This document shows positions 49,892-56,978 of a DNA stretch of 59,454 bases, in pieces. The DNA is from a virus: IMG/VR virus record IMGVR_UViG_3300014720_001630, positions 1-59,454 of that record; one strand, given 5' to 3'. Numbering within the stretch: the stretch's first letter is position 1; each line of letters opens with the position of its first letter. The notes under the pieces were generated by a model. That model saw only the letters and a program-made list of their open reading frames with translations. It was not told the origin of the DNA and did no database searches. The translations under genes were made by a program, and so were the position numbers.

Positions 49892-52344
49892 CCCGCCTTA
49901 ACCCCCATCTCCAAAGCCAGCCGCATCCTGTCGCGCTCTTTCTTCTGCCGTCCCGCAAGCACGATCTCGGCCCATCCGCGCTTGTAGCCCTTTGCCGCCT
50001 CGACGGCCTTGAGCGATTGCAGGGCGGCGTCCCAGTAGCCCTTTGGCTTGCCCGTCTCGGCGTGGCTGCCGCGCACGATGCGCTCAAGCTCGCCCTCGAC
50101 GTACTCCACCTCGCGGACCTTGACGGTATACGCATGGCCGCAGCGCGGGCAAGTGGGGCTGAATTTGTGCACCGAGAGGCACTTGGGGCAGTTGCGGAGT
50201 GCTACCGCCCGCTCGTCGCTCGTCTCGCGCTTGGCGCCGCCGTCCAGCGTCCACGCCACGCGCTCGTCGGGGAGGCCGTGGACGAGGGTGTTGCCGGCGT
50301 GGTCAAGGATTATGAGCGACTGCTTGCCGGGGAAGGGACGCAAGCCGCGGCCGATCTGCTGGCGGTGAAGCCCCATGCTCTTGGTCGGCCGCAAAAGAAT
50401 GACGACCTCGATCCTGGGAATGTCCGTGCCCTCGGAGATGATGTCGCACGAAGTCAGGCCGTGGATCTTGCCGTCGGTCATGTCCTTGATGAGGCCGCGC
50501 CGCTCCTCCGCGCTCATCTTGCCGTCGATGCTCTTGAACCGATAGCCGGCGGCGCGGAATTGTGCCGCGACTTCCTCAGCGTGCGCGACAGAGACGCAGA
50601 ACACCACCGCGCTCTTGCCGTCCGCGAGGCGCTTGTAGTGCTTGACCGCATCGCCTGTGATCGCGGCCTTGCGCATCGCGGCGTCAAGCTCGGACGAAAC
50701 GTAGTCGCCGGCGCGCGTGTGGACGCCCGACAGGTTGGGCGGCTTCGGGGCGTAGACCTCGAAGTCGGACAGGAAGCCTTGCGTGATTAACTCGTCGGTG
50801 TGCGGACCTAGCACCATCGCGTCGAAGATGTCGCCGAGTCCTTTGCCGTCGAGGCGGCAGGGTGTGGCGGTGAGGCCGACGACCTTGGCCTCGGGGAAGT
50901 GGCGGATTACGTCGGCCCATGTCTTAGCCAGCGCGTGATGCGTTTCGTCCACGAACAGCAGGTCTGGCTTGAGCGGCAGCCGTTCCTTGCGTCGGTGGAG
51001 CGTGCCGATCGACGCCACGATGACGTTGGCGCGCGGCATGCCGTGCGTGGCGGCCGTGAGGAACGAGAACGGCACGCCTACTGTGCGCAATGCGGCGCCA
51101 AGCTGGAACACGATCTCCGTGCGATGCCCGAGATAGATCGCGCTCTTGCCGTTCTTGTGCAGGCCGGCGCCGATCAAGGATGCGATGGCGGTGTTGTGTG
51201 TCACCGTCATGTCGCCGAGCAGGTACAGGTTGTCGCCGCCCACTTCGAAGCCGAAATACTCACCCAAGCCAACGTGCTCAATCGACCGCACACCAGTAAG
51301 AAGCACGTCCTTAATTTGTTTCCTGCGCGCGGCGATTTTTCGGGGCAATCTGCATGGAACGGTGTCGATGTCTCCGCTGATTGAAATAGACGTATACTGG
51401 CCGACCGCGCCATTGTTGTAACAAGTTTTACTTGTGCGGCGCGCATATGCGGCAAGTCCAAGCGAGCGCGCCAAAAATAAAATGTCGTTTGCAAGCGCCT
51501 CGGACTTCTGCGAAATCAAATATCCTTTGTGGCTGTAATAACCGTCGGAGTCGATTAAACCCGCCATCAATTGCAGGCGCGCTTCGCGCGTGGCTGTCTT
51601 GTAGATTTGCGGGATATGTTTATTGTTGACCACCCGCATTTTCTTGAGTTGCGAGAAAACCGGATTTGAGTCCGAGCGGCCCGTTCTTCCCGCTGTCAAA
51701 ATGTATGTAGAGGCTTTGTTGTTTTTCTTGCTGTCTACCCGGACGCCAAGCCCATATCGATGCGCTGTTTCGTACACAACAGAGGAAATTTCTCCGTCCA
51801 TTGTCGTGATGCCGGCCTTCGCCGATGCGCCATCGCCGAGCCAGAGCCCGAAGAAATAAGGATCGAGCGGCAAATCTTTTGACTCTGCGGCACCGTCAAA
51901 CGTGACAGGAACGCGCCACAATTTGAGCAAATGTTTGGTGGTCTTTCCAGCGCAAAGCCATGCCGCAACGCTCATATTGACAGTCTCGCCGCCGCGCCAA
52001 CCTCCAACCCCCTTCGCGCCGTTAGTGACGCGAAAACTCAAAGTGTGGTTGGCCGTCACAACGAACGGGTCGCCCTTCACTGGCGTGACGCGGAATAGGT
52101 CCGCGGTGCCGTTGCCAGTTGCGACGACCGTGCGCGGTCGGCTGTCTGGTCCCAACAACTTGTGCCCAACCCGAATGTCTTGAGACATAAGAACGCGCCC
52201 GTCTGCCATGAGAACGGGCGTATCGCGCGCCAGACACTTGCCTCCGCCGGTCGGCAGCACGAAGCACACGCGCTTTGCGCCCGCGCTGAATGCCGCGCGG
52301 ATGTCTTGGATCGCTTGCGTTTGGTAGGGGCGCGGGGTGAGCAT
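49888..52344 (-). CDS. SF2 DEAD/DEAH helicase containing an intein
   Basis: The 818-residue precursor starts MLTPRPYQTQAIQDIRAAF and reaches the P-loop TGGGK at residue 36, where a 348-residue intein begins; the host protein resumes at Thr385 (TAIASLIGAGLH). Remaining helicase motifs follow: LLFVDETHHAL (Walker B), LTATPCRLDG, and motif VI QQIGRGLRPFPGKQ. The C-terminus carries a zinc finger, CPKCLSVHKFSPTCPRCG. The mature enzyme would be ~470 residues and translocates on DNA in replication or repair. ATG 52344 overlaps the regulator stop. Confidence 0.93.
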   Translation of the reverse strand: MLTPRPYQTQAIQDIRAAFSAGAKRVCFVLPTGGGKCLARDTPVLMADGRVLMSQDIRVGHKLLGPDSRPRTVVATGNGTADLFRVTPVKGDPFVVTANHTLSFRVTNGAKGVGGWRGGETVNMSVAAWLCAGKTTKHLLKLWRVPVTFDGAAESKDLPLDPYFFGLWLGDGASAKAGITTMDGEISSVVYETAHRYGLGVRVDSKKNNKASTYILTAGRTGRSDSNPVFSQLKKMRVVNNKHIPQIYKTATREARLQLMAGLIDSDGYYSHKGYLISQKSEALANDILFLARSLGLAAYARRTSKTCYNNGAVGQYTSISISGDIDTVPCRLPRKIAARRKQIKDVLLTGVRSIEHVGLGEYFGFEVGGDNLYLLGDMTVTHNTAIASLIGAGLHKNGKSAIYLGHRTEIVFQLGAALRTVGVPFSFLTAATHGMPRANVIVASIGTLHRRKERLPLKPDLLFVDETHHALAKTWADVIRHFPEAKVVGLTATPCRLDGKGLGDIFDAMVLGPHTDELITQGFLSDFEVYAPKPPNLSGVHTRAGDYVSSELDAAMRKAAITGDAVKHYKRLADGKSAVVFCVSVAHAEEVAAQFRAAGYRFKSIDGKMSAEERRGLIKDMTDGKIHGLTSCDIISEGTDIPRIEVVILLRPTKSMGLHRQQIGRGLRPFPGKQSLIILDHAGNTLVHGLPDERVAWTLDGGAKRETSDERAVALRNCPKCLSVHKFSPTCPRCGHAYTVKVREVEYVEGELERIVRGSHAETGKPKGYWDAALQSLKAVEAAKGYKRGWAEIVLAGRQKKERDRMRLALEMGVKAG
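51193..52236 (-). mobile_element. Intein with LAGLIDADG homing endonuclease
   Basis: The intein covers codons 37-384 of the helicase: Cys1 (CLARDTPVLMADG), block B NHTLSF, endonuclease motifs FGLWLGDG and LMAGLIDSDG, and the end VTHN with +1 Thr. All splicing residues (Cys1, block B Thr/His, penultimate His, terminal Asn, +1 Thr) are present. Its DNA has clearly lower G+C and more A/T-ending codons than the helicase, a sign of transfer. Confidence 0.93.
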
Positions 52345-52559
52345 TACGCCTGCCGTGCAGCCTCCGCCGTCCGCGGCTCCGGCCAGTCCATCAAGCCCAC
52401 CGCCCCCCGCGTGGCGACGAACACGCGGCGCACGAGCGAATACGTCGGCTGCCGCTTGCCTTGCGTGACGAACGTAAGTGTCGAGGGATGCTCGCCGATC
52501 GCGCGGGCAAACTCCGCCTGCCGGATGTTCTGCGTGGTCAGCCAGTCCTTGAGTGTCAT
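52344..52559 (-). CDS. Cro-like helix-turn-helix regulator 2
   Basis: The 71-residue protein has RQAEFARAIGEHPSTLTFVTQ, a helix-turn-helix, and a short end. It resembles the regulator at 39976 in length and motif order (MTL, then xLA/FA, IG, then TxxxxxxG). Its TAA overlaps the helicase ATG, so it heads the leftward block. It probably acts at the promoter region beside it. Confidence 0.78.
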   Translation of the reverse strand: MTLKDWLTTQNIRQAEFARAIGEHPSTLTFVTQGKRQPTYSLVRRVFVATRGAVGLMDWPEPRTAEAARQA

Positions 52560-52606
52560 GGGGTGCTCCTTGCCTTGCGCGGCAGCGTATTTGGTCGGTG
52601 GCTCTC

Positions 52607-52657
52607 AACCTACCGCGTGCAACACTTATTGACAAGGGGTGCGCGCAGGAATAGTGT
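52607..52657. promoter_or_regulatory. Overlapping divergent early promoters
   Basis: Rightward: TTGACA (52629-52634), 17-base spacer, TAGTGT (52652-52657). Leftward: TTGTCA (52635-52630), 17-base spacer, TAGGTT (52612-52607). The -35 boxes share five bases. TGCAACACT (52618-52626) lies inside the leftward spacer. This is a compact switch between the small early genes and the helicase-to-RecT block. Confidence 0.65.
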
Positions 52658-52683
52658 GGCGACCTCACGACAGGAGGACAAGC

Positions 52684-53070
52684 ATGCCCCGCCCCGGCAC
52701 GCATCAAGGCACCTACAGCGTCGAACTCGAACTCGCGGAGGTGGACGAAAACCCCGCGGCGACGTTCGTGCTCGACATCGAATACACCTACAGCCCCGGC
52801 AGGCCCGCGCGCTTATCTCCATGGCCGGGCGAGCCCCCCGAGGGCGCCGAACTCGAAACTGAGGCCGACCTGTTCCTGCTCGACGGGACCAAGCGCATCG
52901 CCATTCCCGCCGAGGCGAAGGCGTGGCTGCTGCGCGTCATCGACCCCGCGCGCTACGTCAACAGGATCTTGAACCAGGCCGCCGAGGAAGCCACGGACGC
53001 GCGCGCCGCAGCGCAGGAGGCTCGGTGGGAAAGCCGGCGCGAGGAGAGGGAGATGGCAAGTGACCGATAA
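52684..53070 (+). CDS. Hypothetical early protein, 128 residues
   Basis: ATG 52684 has an AGGAGG site and is the first gene after the rightward promoter. The product has a strand-rich N-terminal half (YSVELELAEVDENPAATFVL) and a helical charged C-terminus. Function unknown; being first in the operon suggests early expression. Confidence 0.65.
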   Translation: MPRPGTHQGTYSVELELAEVDENPAATFVLDIEYTYSPGRPARLSPWPGEPPEGAELETEADLFLLDGTKRIAIPAEAKAWLLRVIDPARYVNRILNQAAEEATDARAAAQEARWESRREEREMASDR

Positions 53071-53548
53071 ACTGACGCCGGGGCAACTGCGGGACTTGGC
53101 GCAAGTATTGCGCGACGCGAGCGGGATCACATGGAACGGCTTGCTCGAAGAAGCCGCGCGCCGCGAGGCCGATGCGAAGCCGCAGTGGTCCGATGCAGGG
53201 CAAGTCTGGGCGACCGCGACTGGTAAAGCCCCGGCCCCCGCCGACGATCTGCACAAGGCCATCGACAAACTGAGCGATGCAGTTTCCCGCTTCCGCAACA
53301 GTATGCACGGCCAATCGCAGACCGACTACAAGGCGCAGGCTGACGCGCTCAACGCCCGCGACGAAATCAAGGCGCTGTTTTCGGCACTCAAGGCCGACAA
53401 CGCGCGGCTGCGGGAGGTTATGGGCAACGTGCTCCCGATGATCGGCGTGCGCCTCGATGCAAGGAGCGACGCACAGCGCGCCTGCGACATCAACGCGGCT
53501 TGGCACATGCTGAGCAACGCCCTCGCGGCAGGAGGCGACCGTGGCTAG
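53060..53548 (+). CDS. Hypothetical helical protein, 162 residues
   Basis: GTG at 53060 lies inside the end of the previous gene. The sequence is helical, with TPGQLRDLAQVLRDASGITW near the start and a coiled-coil-like centre (LHKAIDKLSDAVSRFRNSM). Family not recognised. It overlaps the next gene by eight bases. Confidence 0.6.
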   Translation: MTDKLTPGQLRDLAQVLRDASGITWNGLLEEAARREADAKPQWSDAGQVWATATGKAPAPADDLHKAIDKLSDAVSRFRNSMHGQSQTDYKAQADALNARDEIKALFSALKADNARLREVMGNVLPMIGVRLDARSDAQRACDINAAWHMLSNALAAGGDRG

Positions 53549-53804
53549 ACCGACGCTGAAAGAGCGGGCGTGGGGCATGGTGCGCCGCAAGTTCGGGCCA
53601 CACGGCATTCCGCCTGTGCGCGAGGCCTACGCGAACGGTGTCATCGCAGGCTGGCACGCGCGAGGCCGGGTCGAGCAGCTCACGAAGGCACGGCGCGCGG
53701 TGGTCGAGGCGGCTATCCGTTGTCACAACCGAGATTTTCGAGACGGAGTGAACGCTCTTGTAAAGGCCATCGCCAATCTCGAACGCGCACGGAGGAAGGC
53801 ATGA
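53541..53804 (+). CDS. Hypothetical basic protein, 87 residues
   Basis: GTG at 53541 is within the end of the previous gene. The product is basic and helical (TLKERAWGMVRRKFGPHG, RRAVVEAAIRCHNRDF) and ends RARRKA. It might bind nucleic acid. Function unknown. Confidence 0.6.
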   Translation: MARPTLKERAWGMVRRKFGPHGIPPVREAYANGVIAGWHARGRVEQLTKARRAVVEAAIRCHNRDFRDGVNALVKAIANLERARRKA

Positions 53805-54064
53805 GCACGAATACCGACTTAATCGCCGCCGCCGTCGCGGAACTCAGCGGAGAGCACGCCGCAATTACGGCATTTGGATGCGCGCGCGAACTCGCCGCCG
53901 TGTTCGTCGCTGCTGCCCGGCACCGTGAAGCCGTCGCAGTTTGCCTAGAGGCATCGCGCGGGGACGACGACGAAGCCTATCGCAAGGCGTGCATCGAACT
54001 GGATGCCTCTGCCGCCGAACTCGACGCCGCCCTCGCACGCGCGGCAGAGGCGGTGATGCGATGA
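53801..54064 (+). CDS. Hypothetical helical protein, 87 residues
   Basis: ATG 53801 overlaps the previous stop. The sequence is Ala/Glu-rich and helical (AAITAFGCARELAAVFVAAA, ASAAELDAALARAAEAVM), like a small helical bundle. Coupled to the next gene by ATGA. Function unknown. Confidence 0.6.
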   Translation: MSTNTDLIAAAVAELSGEHAAITAFGCARELAAVFVAAARHREAVAVCLEASRGDDDEAYRKACIELDASAAELDAALARAAEAVMR

Positions 54065-54333
54065 AGATCAACGTAACAGACCTGCCGACGTTCTCGCAGC
54101 CCGTCGTCGGCAACGTTTACGGGATCAGCGGCGGATACGGACGCAAGGCCGGTCATTGCATGGTGCTGCTGGCAATCACTGAACGCGGTGCTTGCTTGAT
54201 GCTGATCGTGGACAAGGAAGGCAATCCAGTCGGCGTGACCTCGTACAACCTGCACTCAATCGAGGATCGTGCGCCGATTGCTTTCGTGCGCGGGCTCGAC
54301 GCACTCAACCTCACGATGGAGCCTTTGTCATGA
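54061..54333 (+). CDS. Hypothetical beta-rich protein, 90 residues
   Basis: ATG 54061 overlaps the previous stop. Strand-like segments (VVGNVYGISGGYGRKAGHCMV, CLMLIVDKEGNPVGVTSYN) suggest a small beta barrel. A similar layout occurs in small phage proteins of unknown function. Coupled on both sides. Confidence 0.6.
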   Translation: MKINVTDLPTFSQPVVGNVYGISGGYGRKAGHCMVLLAITERGACLMLIVDKEGNPVGVTSYNLHSIEDRAPIAFVRGLDALNLTMEPLS

Positions 54334-54584
54334 ACGACCGCGACGACACGCCTGCGTTTCCGACGCCGTTTCTCGACACGGAAGCGGGCCGCGTGTACGC
54401 CGAACGCCTTGGCGGCATGTCCCTGCGTGACTGGTTCGCCGGTCAGGCGCTTGCGGGGCTTTGCGCGTTTTCGGGGCGCATCAAGGGCGAATACTCACCC
54501 ACGCCAAAATTACATGCGCAAACGGCCTACGAATACGCCGACGCCATGATGGCCGCACGCAAGGAGAAGCCCGATGCAGAATGA
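54330..54584 (+). CDS. Conserved phage hypothetical protein (GGMSLRDWFAGQAL type)
   Basis: The 84-residue protein has GGMSLRDWFAGQALAGLCAF and the C-terminal YEYADAMMAARKEK, a pattern found in very many phages and prophages with no assigned function that I know of. ATG 54330 overlaps the previous stop. Its presence supports a temperate-phage gene pool. Confidence 0.75.
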   Translation: MNDRDDTPAFPTPFLDTEAGRVYAERLGGMSLRDWFAGQALAGLCAFSGRIKGEYSPTPKLHAQTAYEYADAMMAARKEKPDAE

Positions 54585-54849
54585 CACCAATCTCGACGCG
54601 CTGATCCGCCGACACCACGACGCGGTAGTTCGCTGGACGATGCTCGACAGTATCGCGCATCTGCGCGAGGTAAATGCAGCCGAAGCAGCCCTGCGCGCCC
54701 GCGCCGAAGCAGCCGAGGCCGATGCGGACCAGTTGCGCGACTTTGCAATCTGGATGACAGGTTGCGGATACGACTTTGCTTCCGTCCCCGCGTTTCGCGA
54801 GCGCCAACATTTGCTGATCAAGAAGGAGCCGACCGATGATAAAGCGTGA
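54574..54849 (+). CDS. Hypothetical helical protein, 91 residues
   Basis: ATG 54574 lies inside the end of the previous gene with an AAGGAG site. The centre is a charged helix (LREVNAAEAALRARAEAAEA), then DFAIWMTGCGYDF. It overlaps the next gene by 14 bases. Function unknown. Confidence 0.6.
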   Translation: MQNDTNLDALIRRHHDAVVRWTMLDSIAHLREVNAAEAALRARAEAAEADADQLRDFAIWMTGCGYDFASVPAFRERQHLLIKKEPTDDKA

Positions 54850-55231
54850 CGAGGCCGAGCGGCTGCTGGACGACTATCGCGATTGGGTTTACGCGAACGC
54901 GGGCCTTCAGGCATCGGCGCAAGACATACCCCGCGAGCACAAAGCCCGCGCCGGTGTGCTCGCCGCGATGACGCCTCAGTGGCTTCCTATGGAAACGCTC
55001 GTTCACAAACACGTTGACGACAAGCCGCTGACGGTCGAGGGCAAGATTGTGCCCGCAACCTACACCAGCGACCCGGTAATCCTGACGAACGGCAAGCGCG
55101 TTTGGGTCGAGCGCAGCGTCATCATCGGCGGCGCGAGGTCGTCGAGCGCGGACAAATTCACCGCGTACCCGAGCGGCGACAAGCCCACCCACTGGATGCC
55201 CCTTCCCGCAGCCCCCGAAGTGCCCCGATGA
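54836..55231 (+). CDS. DUF551-like protein
   Basis: The 131-residue protein has a helical start (RDEAERLLDDYRDWVYANAG), a strand-rich middle and the ending THWMPLPAAPEVP, which resembles the C-terminus of DUF551 proteins common in phage early regions. Biochemical role unknown. ATG 54836 overlaps the previous gene. Confidence 0.6.
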   Translation: MIKRDEAERLLDDYRDWVYANAGLQASAQDIPREHKARAGVLAAMTPQWLPMETLVHKHVDDKPLTVEGKIVPATYTSDPVILTNGKRVWVERSVIIGGARSSSADKFTAYPSGDKPTHWMPLPAAPEVPR

Positions 55232-55461
55232 CCAAGCCCACGATCAGCGTCGGGGATGTATCCAGATTCTGCGAGGTCGCGGGCATTAAGAGGCCGGGAC
55301 TCGGCACCGTAGATAGCGCGGCCCTCTCGAACGCCCTCGCCGACTTCCTCGCGCGCCGGGTGCCGGATGCGCGGGATGCCGGGCACAAGGACGATGAGGT
55401 CGGGTATTGCAACGCGGGCTTCAATGCCTGCCGCGACATGGTTTTGCGAGGTGGCAAATGA
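55228..55461 (+). CDS. Hypothetical protein, 77 residues
   Basis: ATG 55228 overlaps the previous stop and the end overlaps the next start. The protein is helical with a conserved-looking CNAGFNACRDMVLRGGK end. No family recognised. Confidence 0.58.
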   Translation: MTKPTISVGDVSRFCEVAGIKRPGLGTVDSAALSNALADFLARRVPDARDAGHKDDEVGYCNAGFNACRDMVLRGGK

Positions 55462-55703
55462 CCCGCGCCGAACTCCGAGAGGCCGTGGCGCGGGCGATCT
55501 ACGCTGCGGAATGCCCGTCAGGCAGACTGTGGAACGACAGGCCACAGGGCACCCAGGGCGCGTACCTGAGATTGGCCGACGCCGCGCTCGCAGTCGCGCT
55601 GCCGGTCTTGCGGGAGCATTTTGCCGAGATTGCGGAAGATGTAGGGGCGGACGGATCCAGCGAGGCAGCCAGCCGCATCCGCGCTGACGAGGGGCCGGCG
55701 TGA
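55458..55703 (+). CDS. Hypothetical helical protein, 81 residues
   Basis: ATG 55458 overlaps the previous stop. The start TRAELREAVARAIYAAEC and LADAALAVALPVLREHF recall small phage proteins that begin with a REAVARAIY helix. Function unknown. Confidence 0.6.
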   Translation: MTRAELREAVARAIYAAECPSGRLWNDRPQGTQGAYLRLADAALAVALPVLREHFAEIAEDVGADGSSEAASRIRADEGPA

Positions 55704-56068
55704 AACACCCATACCTCGACTGGCTCGGCCCTCGCCTGTCGAGCCTAGGCATAGAAGTGCTGCGTCTCGACATAGGCCGCGTCCACGCCAAGCTCTACCT
55801 CACCTACGCCGGCCGCACCAGGTTCGTCACGATCCCCAACTCCCCGTCCGATCGCCGCGGCGTGCGCAACTGTCTCGCCGACATCAAGCGCGAACTCAAT
55901 TGGAAGCCCGAGCCGAGCCCTCGCCCGTCGAGACTAAAAAAGTCACGACCATCTGTCCGTGAGCGAGCCCCGCATGCGGTCGCCGCGCCGCTGCCCGTGA
56001 CTGTCGGGGCGGATCCTTGGGCGGCGCTAGCTAAGTGGGCGACTGATCCCGAGAATAAGCACGACTAA
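55700..56068 (+). CDS. Hypothetical protein, 122 residues
   Basis: GTG at 55700 overlaps the previous stop. An N-terminal compact part (YLDWLGPRLSSLGIEVLRLD, KLYLTYAGRTRFVTIPNSPS, RRGVRNCLADIKREL) looks alpha/beta; the C-terminal half is Pro/Arg-rich and probably disordered. The N-terminal layout recalls small nucleic-acid-binding folds. Last gene of the early rightward operon. Confidence 0.6.
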   Translation: MKHPYLDWLGPRLSSLGIEVLRLDIGRVHAKLYLTYAGRTRFVTIPNSPSDRRGVRNCLADIKRELNWKPEPSPRPSRLKKSRPSVRERAPHAVAAPLPVTVGADPWAALAKWATDPENKHD

Positions 56069-56135
56069 TGCAAGCATGTCCGAGTCAGTTTGCAGCGCTA
56101 TTAGGCCGCGGGCTAATTCTGTCGCGGCCGACAAG

Positions 56136-56164
56136 AAAAACCCCGCCGGTGGTTTGGCGGGGCT
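56136..56164 (-). terminator. Rho-independent terminator for the leftward module
   Basis: On the leftward strand a CCCCGCC/GGCGGGG stem (56162-56156 with 56147-56141) with an 8-base loop is followed by five T. It stops transcription from the 59.4-56.2 kb module before it collides with the rightward operon. The remaining bases of the 56069-56188 gap show no gene. Confidence 0.82.
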
Positions 56165-56188
56165 CGGGGGTCGGCTTGGTTGCGGGCG

Positions 56189-56383
56189 CTATGCGGTTTG
56201 CTTCCCGTGCAGCGCCACGGCTGCCATTGCATCGCGCCACCCTTGCGCGTGCCCGGCGTTGAAGGCGTCGGCTAGTCCCGGCTGCCCGGCCGGAGTCGGG
56301 TATTTCTTGAACGTGTCGGCGTGCCAAGCCAGCGCGTCGGTGCAGGCCTGGTGCTGGTAGTTGAGGGATTCGCGTAGGGTCAT
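56189..56383 (-). CDS. Hypothetical protein, 64 residues
   Basis: ATG 56383 overlaps the previous stop. The product has LNYQHQACTDALAWHADTF and AGHAQGWRDAMAAVALHGKQ, helical and His-rich. It is the last gene before the terminator. Function unknown. Confidence 0.65.
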   Translation of the reverse strand: MTLRESLNYQHQACTDALAWHADTFKKYPTPAGQPGLADAFNAGHAQGWRDAMAAVALHGKQTA

Positions 56384-56709
56384 GCCGCACCCCCTTTCGC
56401 CGCGGCGATGGCGCGGCCAACGTCGCGGTTGGCTTCGATTTGCATCTGCACCATGCGCTTGCGCTCGCCGTCAACGTGCGGCAAGCATGCGGTTAGAACG
56501 GCCGTCGAGCAATTGAGGGATTCCAGCATCGCCGGCGCGGCGGCCAACAATGCCGCGTTGGCGTCGGCCTCCTCCTTTGACCTGCGCGGCGCGTCGGCAT
56601 TGACTAGGGCCACGCATCCCGCGCGCTTGCCGGCCCATATGATCGGGTCGTTGCCGGCCCGCTTGCTGCCAACGTGCCACGGTCCCGGCGTGTGTGTCTT
56701 GTCGGTCAT
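56380..56709 (-). CDS. Conserved phage protein (HTPGPW type)
   Basis: The 109-residue protein starts MTDKTHTPGPWHVG and contains EEADANAALLAAAPAMLESL, both typical of a very common small phage protein of unknown function. I chose ATG 56709 with AGGAG over ATG 56748. The rest is helical. Its presence is typical of phage and prophage accessory regions. Confidence 0.72.
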   Translation of the reverse strand: MTDKTHTPGPWHVGSKRAGNDPIIWAGKRAGCVALVNADAPRRSKEEADANAALLAAAPAMLESLNCSTAVLTACLPHVDGERKRMVQMQIEANRDVGRAIAAAKGGAA

Positions 56710-56741
56710 GTCCTGTGCTCCTGTCTTGGGGTTGCCGAGGG

Positions 56742-56978
56742 TTACCATACGGACGAATCCGTATCCGCCTGCGCGTCACGCTTGACGCGGTAGTCTATCC
56801 GCACGGCGAGCCATGCCGGCGCTGCCGCCCGTGCCGCCCGGATCCGCTGCACGTCTGCCGGGCTCCGCAAAGCCCGGCGTCGTATCTCGCCCGTCCGCGC
56901 GTCCGTCCATGTCGCCCAAGCGATCGGCGGGGCGAGCATCGCAAGCGCGCGGGCGCTGGATTCGGAGAGGCGGCCCAT
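56742..56978 (-). CDS. Hypothetical protein, 78 residues
   Basis: ATG 56978 overlaps the stop of the methyltransferase gene. The protein is Ala/Arg-rich with WATWTDARTGEIRRRAL in the middle. No family recognised. Confidence 0.58.
   Translation of the reverse strand: MGRLSESSARALAMLAPPIAWATWTDARTGEIRRRALRSPADVQRIRAARAAAPAWLAVRIDYRVKRDAQADTDSSVW

Noticed and set aside
56076-56360. 94-residue + strand frame after the early operon
   Set aside because: It overlaps the leftward terminator and is antisense to the gene at 56189; codon pattern does not support it.
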